Origin: Pelomonas sp. SE-A7
GTDB lineage: Bacteria; Pseudomonadota; Gammaproteobacteria; Burkholderiales; Burkholderiaceae_C
Assembly (NCBI RefSeq): GCF_030345705.1
Contig: NZ_JAUASW010000002.1
Location: 248,001-312,000 of the forward strand
Direction: 5' to 3'
Length of the DNA: 64,000 bases
In this document: one piece after another, positions 55,419 through 64,000 of the stretch
Layout: the number at the start of each line of letters is the position of its first letter
Position numbering within the stretch: position 1 is the first letter of the stretch
Position numbers and translations under genes: made by a program
The notes under the pieces: generated by a model
What the model was told of the DNA's origin: nothing
Database searches by the model: none
What the model saw: only the letters and a program-made list of their open reading frames with translations

Positions 55419-56681
55419 TCAGGTGCGGCTCTTCAGGACCACCGGGCTCAGGCGCGGCAGCTCGCAGTCATGCGGCTTGTTGTCGACCTTGGGGTCCTTG
55501 TACTTGTTCGGCCCGTCGGCGTTGAGCACGTCGATCTTGCCGTTGCGAACGCAGATCCGGTCCTCGGCCACCCAGCCCTTCTTGGTGTCCACATAGCCGT
55601 CCCACAGCACGTCGGGCAGGCGGCCGTTGAGGCCGAACAGCACGGTCTTGAGCGTCTTCAGGTCCAGGCCGTCGGGCGAATCGCCGCCGCCCTTGAAGCG
55701 GTTCTCCAGCACATAGATGGCGCGCGGGTACGGGTCGTAGCCCTTCTCCACGCCGGAGTCGGTGAAGTAGCCGGTCGAGAAGTAGCTGGACACGATGACA
55801 TTGGCCGTCTGGTTGTCGGCGATGTCGTTGTCGAAGATCTCGACCTTGGAATTGGCGTTGATCACCACACCCGAGCCGGCCGGCACGCTAGCCACGGCCG
55901 TACCCTTGGCGCCGAAGTTGTCGAGGTTGTTCTTGAACACCTGGTTCTTGTAGACCCGGGTGCCATGGCCGGCCTGCGAGAGGTTGGGCATGTTGAACAC
56001 CAGGATGCCGCCGGTATTGCCGGTGGCCACGTTGTCGTAGACATCGGCATTGACCGTGTTCTCGATCTCTATGCCGGCCACGTTCTGCTCGGCCCGGCAG
56101 CGGCGCACGACCACGTCGGTGGACTGGCCTACGTAGATGCCGGCATCCGAGGCACCATAGGCCTCGGAATCCTCGATCAGCACGTTCCTGGTCTTGACCG
56201 GGTAGAGGCCATAAGCGCCATTGCTGGTCTTGGGGCCGCCGGTCCAGCGCACCCGGACCTTGCGGATGGTGATGTTCTCGCCGTCGTTGATCTTGACCGC
56301 GTCGCCCTTGCTGTCCTCGATGGTCAGGCCTTCCAGCGTGAAATCGCTGGCATAGACGATCAGGCCCTCGGGGCCGGCCACCTGGTTCTTGAAGGACAGG
56401 ATGGTCTTGTCCAGGCCCGCGCCCTTGAGCGTCACGCCATTGGCGCGCAGCGACAGGCCGCGGTCGAAGTGGTAGTTGCCGGCCGGGATCTCGATCACCG
56501 AGCCCGGCTGGGCATCGAGCAGCTGTTCCTGGATCTTCTTCTGCAGGGCCGTGTCCACCGGCTGGTCGCCGACCTGGGCTGTGGTCTCGGTTTTCTGGCA
56601 GCCGGCCAGGGCCGCCAGCAGGACGAGCAGGCCACCGGCCCGCCAAGCAGCGCCCAGGGCGCCTGTGATCGATTGCCTCAC
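55419..56681 (-). CDS. parallel beta-helix repeat lipoprotein
   Basis: A 420-residue lipoprotein (lipobox LAGC, Cys28) made of right-handed parallel beta-helix repeats like those of pectin lyases: successive strands such as GVTLKGAGLDKTILSF, LEGLTIEDSKGDAVKIND and NVLIEDSEAYGASDAGIYVG. A GTG start at 56681 is supported by GGAGG 5 nt upstream. The fold is shared by polysaccharide lyases and surface proteins; no catalytic residues can be assigned by eye. It is first in the operon with the diheme cytochrome and TonB receptor, matching TIGR03805/TIGR03806 pairing. Confidence 0.85.
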   Translation of the reverse strand: MRQSITGALGAAWRAGGLLVLLAALAGCQKTETTAQVGDQPVDTALQKKIQEQLLDAQPGSVIEIPAGNYHFDRGLSLRANGVTLKGAGLDKTILSFKNQVAGPEGLIVYASDFTLEGLTIEDSKGDAVKINDGENITIRKVRVRWTGGPKTSNGAYGLYPVKTRNVLIEDSEAYGASDAGIYVGQSTDVVVRRCRAEQNVAGIEIENTVNADVYDNVATGNTGGILVFNMPNLSQAGHGTRVYKNQVFKNNLDNFGAKGTAVASVPAGSGVVINANSKVEIFDNDIADNQTANVIVSSYFSTGYFTDSGVEKGYDPYPRAIYVLENRFKGGGDSPDGLDLKTLKTVLFGLNGRLPDVLWDGYVDTKKGWVAEDRICVRNGKIDVLNADGPNKYKDPKVDNKPHDCELPRLSPVVLKSRT

Positions 56682-56800
56682 CGATACCTCCGGTCATTGC
56701 AATGAGGCGCCAGCCTGAGGGCAGCTGGCGCCGGATTGCAGCAATCTATCGAGCCAAAGGCCCGGACAGCAGCGGGTTTGCCCGCGCTCTCGGGGAAGCC

Positions 56801-56824
56801 CTGCCCCCCGCGCCGAGGGGGCAG
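56801..56824 (-). other. inverted repeat past the large oxidoreductase
   Basis: Arms CTGCCCCC and GGGGGCAG with an 8-nt loop lie 21 nt past the oxidoreductase stop codon in the transcription direction. There is no T-run, so it is at best a weak terminator or stability element before the beta-helix operon. Confidence 0.4.
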
Positions 56825-56844
56825 GCCGCTATGCGAACCTCAGT

Positions 56845-59800
56845 TCACACAAGCACCCGCTCGATGCCGCCGGCATTGGCCTTGGCCACGTAGTCGGGCA
56901 TCCAGCTGTCACCCAGAATCTGCTTGGCCATCTCGACCACGATGTAGTCGGCCTCCAGCAGACCGTTCTGCAGGTCGTTGCCGTAGCGGCTGAGGCCTTG
57001 CAGGCAACTGGGGCAGCTGGTCAGTATCTTCAGGTTGTCGGCCGCGGCCACCTTGCCGCTGTCGCGCAGCTGGGTCTCGACCTTGCGCAGCTCTTCTTCC
57101 TTGCGGAAACGGATCTGGGTCGAGATATCGGGCCGGGTCACGCCCAGCGTGCCGCTTTCGCCGCAGCAGCGCTCGCTCTTGACCACCTCGGGGCCGACCA
57201 GGGCCTTGACCGTCTTCATCGACTCCTGCAGCTTCATCGGGCTGTGGCAGGGGTCGTGGTAGAGGTAGGCCTGCTGCGAGTCCAGCTTGACGCCCTTCTC
57301 CAGCAGGTATTCGTGGATGTCCACGATGCGGCAGCCCGGGAAGATCTCCTCGAACTTGTAGCCCTGCAGCTGGTCGTAGCAGGTGCCGCAAGAGACCACC
57401 ACGGTCTTGATGTCGAGGTAGTTCAGGGTGTTGGCGACGCGATGGAAGAGCACCCGGTTGTCGGTGATCATCTTCTCGGCCTTGTCGAACTGGCCCGAGC
57501 CGCGCTGCGGATAGCCGCAGCACAGGTAGCCGGGCGGCAACACCGTCTGCACGCCGGCATGCCAGAGCATGGCCTGAGTCGCCAGGCCGACCTGGCTGAA
57601 CAAACGCTCCGAGCCGCAGCCGGGGAAATAGAACACGGCCTCCGTCTCGGCCGTGGTGGCGGCCGGGTTGCGGATGATGGGCACGTAGTCCTTGTCCTCG
57701 ATGTCCAAGAGCGCCCGCGCCGTCTTCTTCGGCAGGCCGCCGGGCAGCTTCTTGTTGATGAAGTGGATCACCTGCTCCTTGACCGGCGCCGGGCCCAGGG
57801 TCGCGCGGGGCGCGGCCGTCTGCTTCTTCGCAAAGCCCTTCAAGAGGTCGTGAGCCATGCGCTGGGCCTTGAAGCCCACGCCGACCATGGCCGAGCGCGC
57901 CAGCTTGATGGTCTCGGGATTGGTGGCGTTGAGCATGAACATCGCGGCCGCATTGCCGGGGCGGAAGCTCTTCTGGCCCATCTTGCGCAGCAGGTTGCGC
58001 ATGTTCATGGTCACGTCGCCGAAGTCGATCTTGACCGGACAGGGATTGGCGCACTTGTGGCAGACCGTGCAGTGGTCGGCCACATCCTCGAATTCCTGCC
58101 AGTGCTTGACCGACACACCGCGGCGGGTCTGTTCCTCGTACAGGAAGGCCTCGACCAGCAACGAGGTGGCGAGGATCTTGTTGCGCGGGCTGTAGAGCAG
58201 GTTGGCGCGCGGCACGTGCGTGGCGCAGACCGGCTTGCACTTGCCACAGCGCAGGCAATCCTTCACCGAGTCGCTGATCGCGCCGATGTCGCTCTGCTGC
58301 ATGATCAGCGACTCGTGGCCCATCAGGCCGAAGCTGGGCGTGTAGGCGTTGGTCAGGTCGGCATAGGCCGTGCCACCGCGAAGCAGCTTGCCTTTGTTGA
58401 AGCGGCCCTCGGGATCGATCCTGGCCTTGTAGCCGGCAAAGCCCGCCAGCTCCTCGTCGGACAGGAACTCCAGCTTGGTGATGCCGATGCCATGCTCGCC
58501 CGAGATCACGCCGTCCAGGCTGCGCGCCAGCTTCATGATGCGGGCCACGGCCTCGTGGGCCGTCTGCAGCATCTGGTAGTTGTCGGAGTTGACCGGGATG
58601 TTGGTGTGGACGTTGCCGTCGCCGGCATGCATGTGCAGGGCCACCCAGACCCGGCCGCGCAGCACCTCCTTGTGGACGCGCTTGCACTCCTCGACGATGG
58701 CGGCGAAGGCGCCGCCGGCAAAGATGCTCTGCAGCGGCTTCAGGATCTGCGTGCGCCAGGAGGCGCGCATCGTCTTGTCCTGAAGCTGGTCGAAGAAGCT
58801 GCGGCCGCTCTCGAGCTGGACCTCGTCCAGCCCGTCCTTCCACAGCTGCCATTGCGCGCCGACTTCCTTCAGCAGGGCCATAGCCTGCTGGACCCGGTCT
58901 TCCAGCAGCTCGGCGCTGGGGATCTCGCTGGCATCGTCGGTCTTGCCCAGCGGCAGCCGGCCCTGCGCGAAGAAGGCCTGCAGCGCCTCGGCCAGCTCCA
59001 GCTTGTTGCGCAGGCTCAGCTCGATGTTGATGCGCTCTATGCCCAGCGTGTACTCGCCCATGCGCTCCAGCGGAATCACCACGTCCTCGTTCACCTTGAA
59101 CGCATTCGTATGCTTGGAGATCGCGGCGGTGCGCTTGCGGTCCAGCCAGAACTTCTTGCGCGCGTCGGCGCTGACGGCCACGAAGCCCTCGCCCGAGCGG
59201 CCGTTGGCCAGGCGCACGACCTCGCTGGTGGCGCGGGCCACCTGGGCCTCGTCGTCGCCGACGATGTCGCCGATCAGCACCATCTTCGGGAGGCCGCCGC
59301 GCTTGCTCTTGGTCGCGTAGCCCACGGCCTTCAGGTAGCGGTCGTCCAGGTGCTCGAGGCCGGCGAGGATGGCACCGTTCTCGCGTTTGGCCTCCGCGAA
59401 CATGAAGTCCTTGATGTCGACGATGGACGGCACGCAGTCCTTGGGGTTTCCGAAGAACTCCAGGCAGACCGTGCGCACATGGGCCGGCATGCGGTGCACG
59501 ACCCAGCGGGCGCTGGTGATCAGGCCGTCGCAGCCTTCCTTCTGGATGCCGGGCAGGCCGGCCAGGAACTTGTCGGTGACGTCCTTGCCCAGGCCTTCCT
59601 TGCGGAAGGTGCGGCCCGGGATGTCCAGCCGCTCGGTGCGCTCCAGCTTCCTGCCCGAGGCATCGAAGTAGCGCAGCTCGAAGCTGGCGACCTCGACGTC
59701 ATGGATCTTGCCGAGGTTGTGGTTGAGGCGATGCACCTCCAGCCACTTGGCGTCCGGCGTGACCATTTTCCAGGAGGCCAGGTTGTCCAGGGCCGTGCCC

Positions 59801-60741
59801 CACAGCACGGCCTTCTTGCCGCCGGCGTTCATCGCCACGTTGCCGCCCACGCAGGAGGCCTCGGCCGAGGTCGGGTCGACGGCGAACACGAAGCCATGCT
59901 GCTCGGCCAGGTCCGAGACCCGCTGGGTCACGACGCCGGCCTCGCTGAAGATGGTCGCCACCGGCCGGTCCAGGCCCGGCAGCTGGATCATCTCGACGCC
60001 GCGCAGCGCCTCCAGCTTCTCGGTGTTGATCACCGCGCTGTTCCAGACCAGGGGCACGGCGCCGCCGGTGTAGCCGGTGCCGCCGCCGCGCGGGATGATG
60101 GTCAGGCCCAGCTCGATGCAGTCCTTGACCAACTGGGCCATCTCGGCCTCGCTGTCCGGCGTCAGCACCACGAAGGGGTACTCGACCCGCCAGTCGGTCG
60201 CGTCGGTCACATGGGCCACGCGCGACAGGCCGTCGAACTTGATGTTGTCCTTGGCCGTGTGCTTGCCCAGCAAGCGCGTCGCACGGCGGCGCAGCTCGGC
60301 CGTGCGCTCGAACAACGAGGCGAAGTCTTCGACCGACTTGCCGGCCGCCGCCAGCAGCTCGCCCACCAGGGCGTCGCGCTTGGCGTCACTGGGGTTGCGG
60401 CGCTTCTCGACCTCGTGCAACCGGTGGTGCAAGGCCTCGATCAGCAGGGCGCGGCGCTTGGGGTTGTCCAGCAGGTCGTCCTGCAGGTAGGGGTTGCGCT
60501 GGACCACCCAGATGTCGCCCAGCACCTCGTACAGCATGCGGGCCGAGCGGCCGGTGCGGCGCTCCTCGCGCAGCAGGTTCAGCGTCTCCCAGGCGGCAGC
60601 GCCGAGCAGACGGATCACGATCTCGCGGTCGGAGAACGAGGTGTAGTTGTAGGGAATCTCGCGCAGCCGGGCGGGCGGCGTCATCACGCCGTCCTCGGCG
60701 AGGGCGGTGGCTTCGGGCATCAGCGGATGCGGAGCGTTCAT
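56845..60741 (-). CDS. very large FAD/Fe-S oxidoreductase with DUF3683 (GlcD-GlcF-like fusion)
   Basis: A 1298-residue protein joining several modules. The N-terminal DUF3683-like region starts MTPPARLREIPYNYTSFSDR. An FAD-binding domain follows (IIPRGGGTGYTGGAVPL, about 210-370), with a linked oxidase C-terminal domain. Two ferredoxin-type motifs are seen, CLRCGKCKPVCATH and CTVCHKCANPC. Two Cys-rich CCG domains follow (FYFPGCGSERLF, VVSCGTCYDQL and ERCCGESGT). It resembles a fusion of glycolate/D-lactate oxidase subunits (GlcD and GlcF) and probably oxidises a hydroxy acid, electrons leaving through the Fe-S centres. The ATG at 60741 is chosen over an open frame to 60807. Substrate not established. 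Confidence 0.9.
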   Translation of the reverse strand: MNAPHPLMPEATALAEDGVMTPPARLREIPYNYTSFSDREIVIRLLGAAAWETLNLLREERRTGRSARMLYEVLGDIWVVQRNPYLQDDLLDNPKRRALLIEALHHRLHEVEKRRNPSDAKRDALVGELLAAAGKSVEDFASLFERTAELRRRATRLLGKHTAKDNIKFDGLSRVAHVTDATDWRVEYPFVVLTPDSEAEMAQLVKDCIELGLTIIPRGGGTGYTGGAVPLVWNSAVINTEKLEALRGVEMIQLPGLDRPVATIFSEAGVVTQRVSDLAEQHGFVFAVDPTSAEASCVGGNVAMNAGGKKAVLWGTALDNLASWKMVTPDAKWLEVHRLNHNLGKIHDVEVASFELRYFDASGRKLERTERLDIPGRTFRKEGLGKDVTDKFLAGLPGIQKEGCDGLITSARWVVHRMPAHVRTVCLEFFGNPKDCVPSIVDIKDFMFAEAKRENGAILAGLEHLDDRYLKAVGYATKSKRGGLPKMVLIGDIVGDDEAQVARATSEVVRLANGRSGEGFVAVSADARKKFWLDRKRTAAISKHTNAFKVNEDVVIPLERMGEYTLGIERINIELSLRNKLELAEALQAFFAQGRLPLGKTDDASEIPSAELLEDRVQQAMALLKEVGAQWQLWKDGLDEVQLESGRSFFDQLQDKTMRASWRTQILKPLQSIFAGGAFAAIVEECKRVHKEVLRGRVWVALHMHAGDGNVHTNIPVNSDNYQMLQTAHEAVARIMKLARSLDGVISGEHGIGITKLEFLSDEELAGFAGYKARIDPEGRFNKGKLLRGGTAYADLTNAYTPSFGLMGHESLIMQQSDIGAISDSVKDCLRCGKCKPVCATHVPRANLLYSPRNKILATSLLVEAFLYEEQTRRGVSVKHWQEFEDVADHCTVCHKCANPCPVKIDFGDVTMNMRNLLRKMGQKSFRPGNAAAMFMLNATNPETIKLARSAMVGVGFKAQRMAHDLLKGFAKKQTAAPRATLGPAPVKEQVIHFINKKLPGGLPKKTARALLDIEDKDYVPIIRNPAATTAETEAVFYFPGCGSERLFSQVGLATQAMLWHAGVQTVLPPGYLCCGYPQRGSGQFDKAEKMITDNRVLFHRVANTLNYLDIKTVVVSCGTCYDQLQGYKFEEIFPGCRIVDIHEYLLEKGVKLDSQQAYLYHDPCHSPMKLQESMKTVKALVGPEVVKSERCCGESGTLGVTRPDISTQIRFRKEEELRKVETQLRDSGKVAAADNLKILTSCPSCLQGLSRYGNDLQNGLLEADYIVVEMAKQILGDSWMPDYVAKANAGGIERVLV

Positions 60742-61005
60742 GGCGGCCTGGGCAATCTCAGCAGAAAAGGTCGCCGACCCTCGCACTGTTGGCAAGCCCG
60801 GCGCCATGGGTCATGGGCCGGCAAAGCGCCCGCGGTGGCCGGCCTGATGCGCCGGTGCCGCGGGTCACTGCCAGGCCGCCTCGGGGATGCGAGGGACCCA
60901 GCGGTCGTCGGAGTGCGATCCTACCGCAGTGCAACATGGCCGCTGGTCAGACAGGGCCTTGGCGCAATAGAGTGGCGCATCCATGCAATCGAAGGCCGCA
61001 CAGCC

Positions 61006-61743
61006 ATGACCAAGCCCTGGCCCCTCCCCTTCTGGATCGCCCACCGCGGCGCCGGCAAGCTGGCCCCCGAGAACACGCTGGCCGCGTTCCGCCTGGGCGC
61101 CGCCCATGGCTACCGCGCCTTCGAATGCGACGTGAGGCTGAGCCACGACGGCCGCCCCTTCCTGTTGCACGACGACAAGCTGAACCGGACGACCAGCGGC
61201 CGCGGGCCGGCCGGCCTTCTTTCCTGGCACGAGCTGAGCCGGCTCGATGCCGGCGGCTGGCACAGCCGGGCCTATGCCGGCGAACCCATTCCCAGCCTGG
61301 AGACGGTGGCCGCCTACTGCCGGCGCAACGGCTTCGGCCTGAACCTGGAACTCAAGCCCAATCCGGGCCAGGATGAGGAGACCGGCCGCGTCGTCGCCCT
61401 GGCCGTGCGCGAACTCTGGGCCGGCAGCGAACGGCTGCCGCTGCTCAGCTCCTTCAAGCCGGCCGCCGTCGCGGCTGCGCAGGCCGCGGCGCCCGAGCTG
61501 CCGCGTGGACTGCTGATCGACAAGGCCCGAGACAGCTGGACCGAGGAAGCCAAAGCGCTGGGCTGCAGCACCGTCATCACCAATTACGCGCTGATGGACA
61601 GGGCCATGGTCGAGGCCGTCCACGCGCTCGGAATGAAGGCGCTGGTCTACACGGTCAACGACGAGTCGGTGGCCCGCTGGCTGATGGCCAACGGCCTGGA
61701 CGGCATCATCACCGACACGGTGGACAAGTTCAGTCCGGTTTGA
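61006..61743 (+). CDS. ugpQ: glycerophosphodiester phosphodiesterase
   Basis: Hydrolyses glycerophosphodiesters to glycerol 3-phosphate and an alcohol. The start ATG at 61006 gives 245 residues; upstream of it a 1581-codon open frame continues antisense to the oxidoreductase but is not coding. The catalytic and metal residues are seen: AHRG at 12-15, Glu40-Cys-Asp42 in FECDVRLSHDG, His55 in LLHDDKLNRTT. No signal peptide, which argues for the cytosolic UgpQ type. Its 3' end overlaps the convergent acetyltransferase by 14 nt. Confidence 0.93.
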   Translation: MTKPWPLPFWIAHRGAGKLAPENTLAAFRLGAAHGYRAFECDVRLSHDGRPFLLHDDKLNRTTSGRGPAGLLSWHELSRLDAGGWHSRAYAGEPIPSLETVAAYCRRNGFGLNLELKPNPGQDEETGRVVALAVRELWAGSERLPLLSSFKPAAVAAAQAAAPELPRGLLIDKARDSWTEEAKALGCSTVITNYALMDRAMVEAVHALGMKALVYTVNDESVARWLMANGLDGIITDTVDKFSPV

Positions 61744-62308
61744 ACTTCACGTAGACGCAGCTGCTGCACAGTTCGCCAGCGGTGTTGACCGACTGGCCGC
61801 GCATTACCGACTCCAGCGTGAACCCGCAGCGCTCCGCAACGCCGCGGCTGCGGTCATTGGTTTCGTCACAGCGGATTTCCAAGCGCCGCGCGCGGAGCTG
61901 CGTGAACGCCATCTCGGCCATGCCATTCACAGCCTCGCTCATCAGCCCCTGGCCTTGCGCCGTGCGGCGCAGCCAGTAGCCGATCTCGAAACGCCGCGCG
62001 GCCCAGTCGAAGCGATGCAGGCCCATGGCACCGAGCAGGCGCCGGCCCTGCGGCTCCCGGCTGTAGATCTGGAACGGCAAATCCTCGCGCAGCACGAACG
62101 CTGCGACCTGCCGCCGAACCACGGCCTCCATTTCTTCGATCGTCGACGCCTGCTGTGCCCACGGCATCCAGCGCTTCAACTGGTCCATCGTCTCGATGAC
62201 GGCCTCATTGAGCGCCGGCCCGACACCGGCCCGCGGCGCGGCTATGAGCAGACGCTCGGTCTCGATCTTCTCCGGCACTTCGATCAGGATGGGATCGCTC
62301 ATGCTCAT
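61730..62308 (-). CDS. GNAT-family N-acetyltransferase, RimJ/RimL-like
   Basis: A 192-residue acetyltransferase of the RimJ/RimL group: ETERLLIAAPRAGVGPALNE at the start, the acetyl-CoA loop in GYWLRRTAQGQGLMSEAV, and the C-terminal LEIRCDETNDRSRGVAERCG with the conserved N-x-R/S pattern. The start at 62308 overlaps the stop of the upstream MFS gene (TGATG), so it is translationally coupled to it. Family members acetylate ribosomal proteins or small molecules; the substrate is not shown. Possibly protects against a toxin exported by the MFS pump, which is conjecture. Confidence 0.87.
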   Translation of the reverse strand: MSMSDPILIEVPEKIETERLLIAAPRAGVGPALNEAVIETMDQLKRWMPWAQQASTIEEMEAVVRRQVAAFVLREDLPFQIYSREPQGRRLLGAMGLHRFDWAARRFEIGYWLRRTAQGQGLMSEAVNGMAEMAFTQLRARRLEIRCDETNDRSRGVAERCGFTLESVMRGQSVNTAGELCSSCVYVKFKPD

Positions 62309-63636
62309 CACTTGCTAGGAATCAGCTCAGGCTCGTGCGCCGTGCCCACCTTGGGCAACTCGCGCACACCGCGGATGGTGGGCACACGCCAGGCCACGAA
62401 GGCCAGCAGCAAGGCGCCGCAACCCGAGAACAGCAGGGCCGCGCGCAGGTCCACATGCTCGCCCAACCAGCCGCCAATCAGGGCACCGGGGCCGGCCGGT
62501 ATCAGGATCAGCCAACGCATGGTGCTGGTCATGCGGCCCAGCAGCGGCGCGGGCGTCACGGCCTGGCGCAGCGACAGGAAGTTGATGAAGATGAGCACGG
62601 CGCCAATGCCGAAGGCGAACAGCATGAAGGCAAAAGCCGCGATGCCCATCGCATTAGCCGGCGCGAGCGCCAGCGTCAACCAGCCCAGGCCGCAGACGCC
62701 GAAGCCCAGCACCAGCGAAGGCCCGGGGCCTATGCGATGCGACAGGCGATGACCGAAAACGCTGGCCAGCACCGTGCCGGCCCCCAGGCCTATGTAGCTC
62801 AGGCCGACCTGCTGGGCGCTCAGACCCAGCACCCGCGTGGCGAACAGGATCTGCACCACCTGTGCACCGTTGTGGAACAGCTGCCAGCCGCCCACGGCGC
62901 AGGCCAGGCTGACCAGCAGGCGCTGCTGGCGCACGAAGCTCACGCCGGCCTTGAGGTCGCGCCAGAAGTCCGCGCCGCTGCACTTGGCCGCCAGTTGCTC
63001 CTCGACCTTGATGCCGCGCAGGATCAGGGCCGAGACCAGCACCAGCAGGGCATCGGCCGCCAGCGCCATGGGCGCGCCCAGCAACTTGATCAGCAGACCG
63101 GCCACGCCCGGACCCGCCACTTCGGCACCCGACGAAGCGAGTGCGTTCTTGGCATGAGCCTCGACCAGGCGCTCGCGCGGCACGACCTGGGTCAGCACGA
63201 TCTGGGCCGCGCTGCCTGCCACGGTGTAGACGCAGCCGAGCACGAAGCCGACCGCGTAGAGCCAGCCCATGCTGAGCCAGCCCAGCCAGGCGGCCAGCGG
63301 CACGGTAGCCACGGTCACGGCCAGCAGGGTCTCGCCGGCCACATAGACCGGCAGCTTGCGCACCCGGTCCAGCCAGACGCCGCCCGGCAGCGAGAACAGC
63401 ACGAAGGGCACGATCTCCATCGAGGTCAGCAGGCCCATCTGTGTTGGCGTGGCATTGAGCAGCACGGCCGCGGTCAGCGGCAGGGCCAACATCGTGATCT
63501 GGCCGCCGAGCGAGCTGATCAAGATCGAGGTCCAGAGGCGGTGGTAGACGCGGTCGCGCAGCAGGTCACCGCTGGGCAGCGTCAGCATCTTCATCAGGCG
63601 GTCGCGCCAGGCGAGCAGCCGGTTCTGCAGAAGCAT
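62308..63636 (-). CDS. MFS transporter, EntS-like
   Basis: A 442-residue member of the MFS_3 type. The protein has an N-terminal segment (RLWTSILISSLGGQITMLAL), the A-loop-like signature GGVWLDRVRKLPVYVAGETL, and further helices with YIGLGAGTVLASVFGHRL. EntS and similar MFS_3 exporters are candidates for siderophore or drug export. It overlaps the acetyltransferase gene by one base, so the pair is a unit. No siderophore genes are in the window. Confidence 0.88.
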   Translation of the reverse strand: MLLQNRLLAWRDRLMKMLTLPSGDLLRDRVYHRLWTSILISSLGGQITMLALPLTAAVLLNATPTQMGLLTSMEIVPFVLFSLPGGVWLDRVRKLPVYVAGETLLAVTVATVPLAAWLGWLSMGWLYAVGFVLGCVYTVAGSAAQIVLTQVVPRERLVEAHAKNALASSGAEVAGPGVAGLLIKLLGAPMALAADALLVLVSALILRGIKVEEQLAAKCSGADFWRDLKAGVSFVRQQRLLVSLACAVGGWQLFHNGAQVVQILFATRVLGLSAQQVGLSYIGLGAGTVLASVFGHRLSHRIGPGPSLVLGFGVCGLGWLTLALAPANAMGIAAFAFMLFAFGIGAVLIFINFLSLRQAVTPAPLLGRMTSTMRWLILIPAGPGALIGGWLGEHVDLRAALLFSGCGALLLAFVAWRVPTIRGVRELPKVGTAHEPELIPSK

Positions 63637-63920
63637 TCGATTTCTCCATGGCGGCGGCCCAGCCGGACCCTCGTGAGGTCGCGATGCGGGCGGCGGCCCA
63701 GAAAGCAGAGTCTAAGGAAAAGGGGGAATTCGGTCGTCGCTCGCGCTCAAGGCGGCGAGGACGACAGGCCATGACGCGCGACGCTGAACCCGGACGGACG
63801 CGGGCCGGCCACGGCGGTAGCCGGGCATCGGTCGCGGTCGAGCAGCTTGGTCATGGCCTTGGGAGGAAGAAGTCGGGCGATGGTAGCAGCCGATCTGCAC
63901 CCATGGCAAAAGGCACCGGC
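63637..63920. other. gap with no supported gene
   Basis: Between the MFS start and the right-edge fragment I see only short frames without recognisable sequence. A 35-codon frame on the minus strand (from an ATG in the ATGACCAAGCTGCTC segment near 63857) has no homology I can name and no clear ribosome site. The promoter of the MFS gene should lie in the first part. Confidence 0.5.
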
Positions 63921-64000
63921 TCAGGCCGGGCGCTGATCGCGCGAGGGCCGGCGCTGTGCGCCCCAATGGCGGGACGCCCGCATGAAGCCGAGCGACTCGT
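63921..64000 (-). CDS. possible C-terminal end of a gene entering from the right
   Basis: A minus-strand frame open at the window edge ends in TGA at 63923-63921 and reads ESLGFMRASRHWGAQRRP then SRDQRPA. It is basic and not recognisable. Only about 25 residues are visible, so it may be a true C-terminus or a random open frame. Confidence 0.25.
   Translation of the reverse strand, partial: ESLGFMRASRHWGAQRRPSRDQRPA

Noticed and set aside
56998..61743. A 1581-codon open frame on the plus strand, antisense to the large oxidoreductase and in frame with ugpQ
   Set aside because: It is the mirror of a GC-rich codon pattern: long antisense frames arise easily in such genomes. Composition is rich in His, Gln, Leu, Val and Asp as expected from antisense reading, and only its last 245 codons resemble a protein family.

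Overview
The window is a chromosomal segment from a GC-rich betaproteobacterium. The gene order points to Burkholderiales, probably the Rubrivivax/Roseateles-like (Sphaerotilaceae) branch; that placement is inference from synteny and protein flavour, not from a marker gene. Coding density is high, nearly every gene is recognisable, and I see no insertion sequences, prophage genes, integrases, CRISPR arrays or rRNA genes.

Layout. 1-3.5 kb: a truncated UMF1-type MFS gene, a secreted amidohydrolase, a stand-alone degenerate GGDEF protein and a five-tRNA cluster (Leu, Gly, Gly, Cys, Gly). 3.5-9.6 kb: the proteostasis operon tRNA-Leu-tig-clpP-clpX-lon with a hairpin in each of three intercistronic gaps. 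9.7-14.1 kb: a two-gene RND efflux pump with a TetR-type palindrome upstream but no regulator or outer-membrane channel gene. 14.2-18 kb: overlapping hpnC-hpnD-hpnE (squalene synthesis for hopanoids) running into an IclR regulator. 18-27 kb: pbpG, then a branched-chain amino acid block (ilvB-ilvN-ilvC, pssA, two leuA genes of different subfamilies). 27-30 kb: an ECF sigma operon (sigma, DUF3619, DUF3106, RDD, dgkA). 30-37.7 kb: glnB, nadE, an acyltransferase, soluble and membrane pyrophosphatases, a J-domain-like protein and mobA. 37.8-45.8 kb: the translation operon thrS-infC-rpmI-rplT-pheS-pheT-ihfA-merR. 45.9-60.7 kb: patatin, a TonB receptor, tex, a TonB receptor/diheme cytochrome/beta-helix operon, and a very large FAD/Fe-S oxidoreductase. 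60.8-64 kb: ugpQ, an acetyltransferase and an MFS exporter.

The most notable signals are two very small coding regions with the layout of ribosome-mediated transcription attenuators. Upstream of thrS lies a 12-codon peptide with five threonines (MTPRTTTTPFEV), followed by a strong intrinsic terminator 24 nt before the thrS start. Upstream of the first leuA lies a 17- or 23-codon leucine-rich peptide using rare CTA codons, followed by an intrinsic terminator. The leu case fits a well known class. A Thr-peptide attenuator on thrS differs from the translational operator known in E. coli, and I know of no description of it.

How the genes work together: the ilv and leu genes lead from pyruvate to valine and leucine precursors; tig, clpP, clpX and lon handle nascent-chain folding and ATP-dependent proteolysis; hpnCDE make squalene; the thrS operon couples two tRNA synthetases with IF-3, L35, L20 and IHF-alpha. 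The beta-helix lipoprotein, diheme lipoprotein cytochrome and TonB receptor form an envelope operon of unknown function and are the best candidate for an undescribed system among the protein-coding genes.
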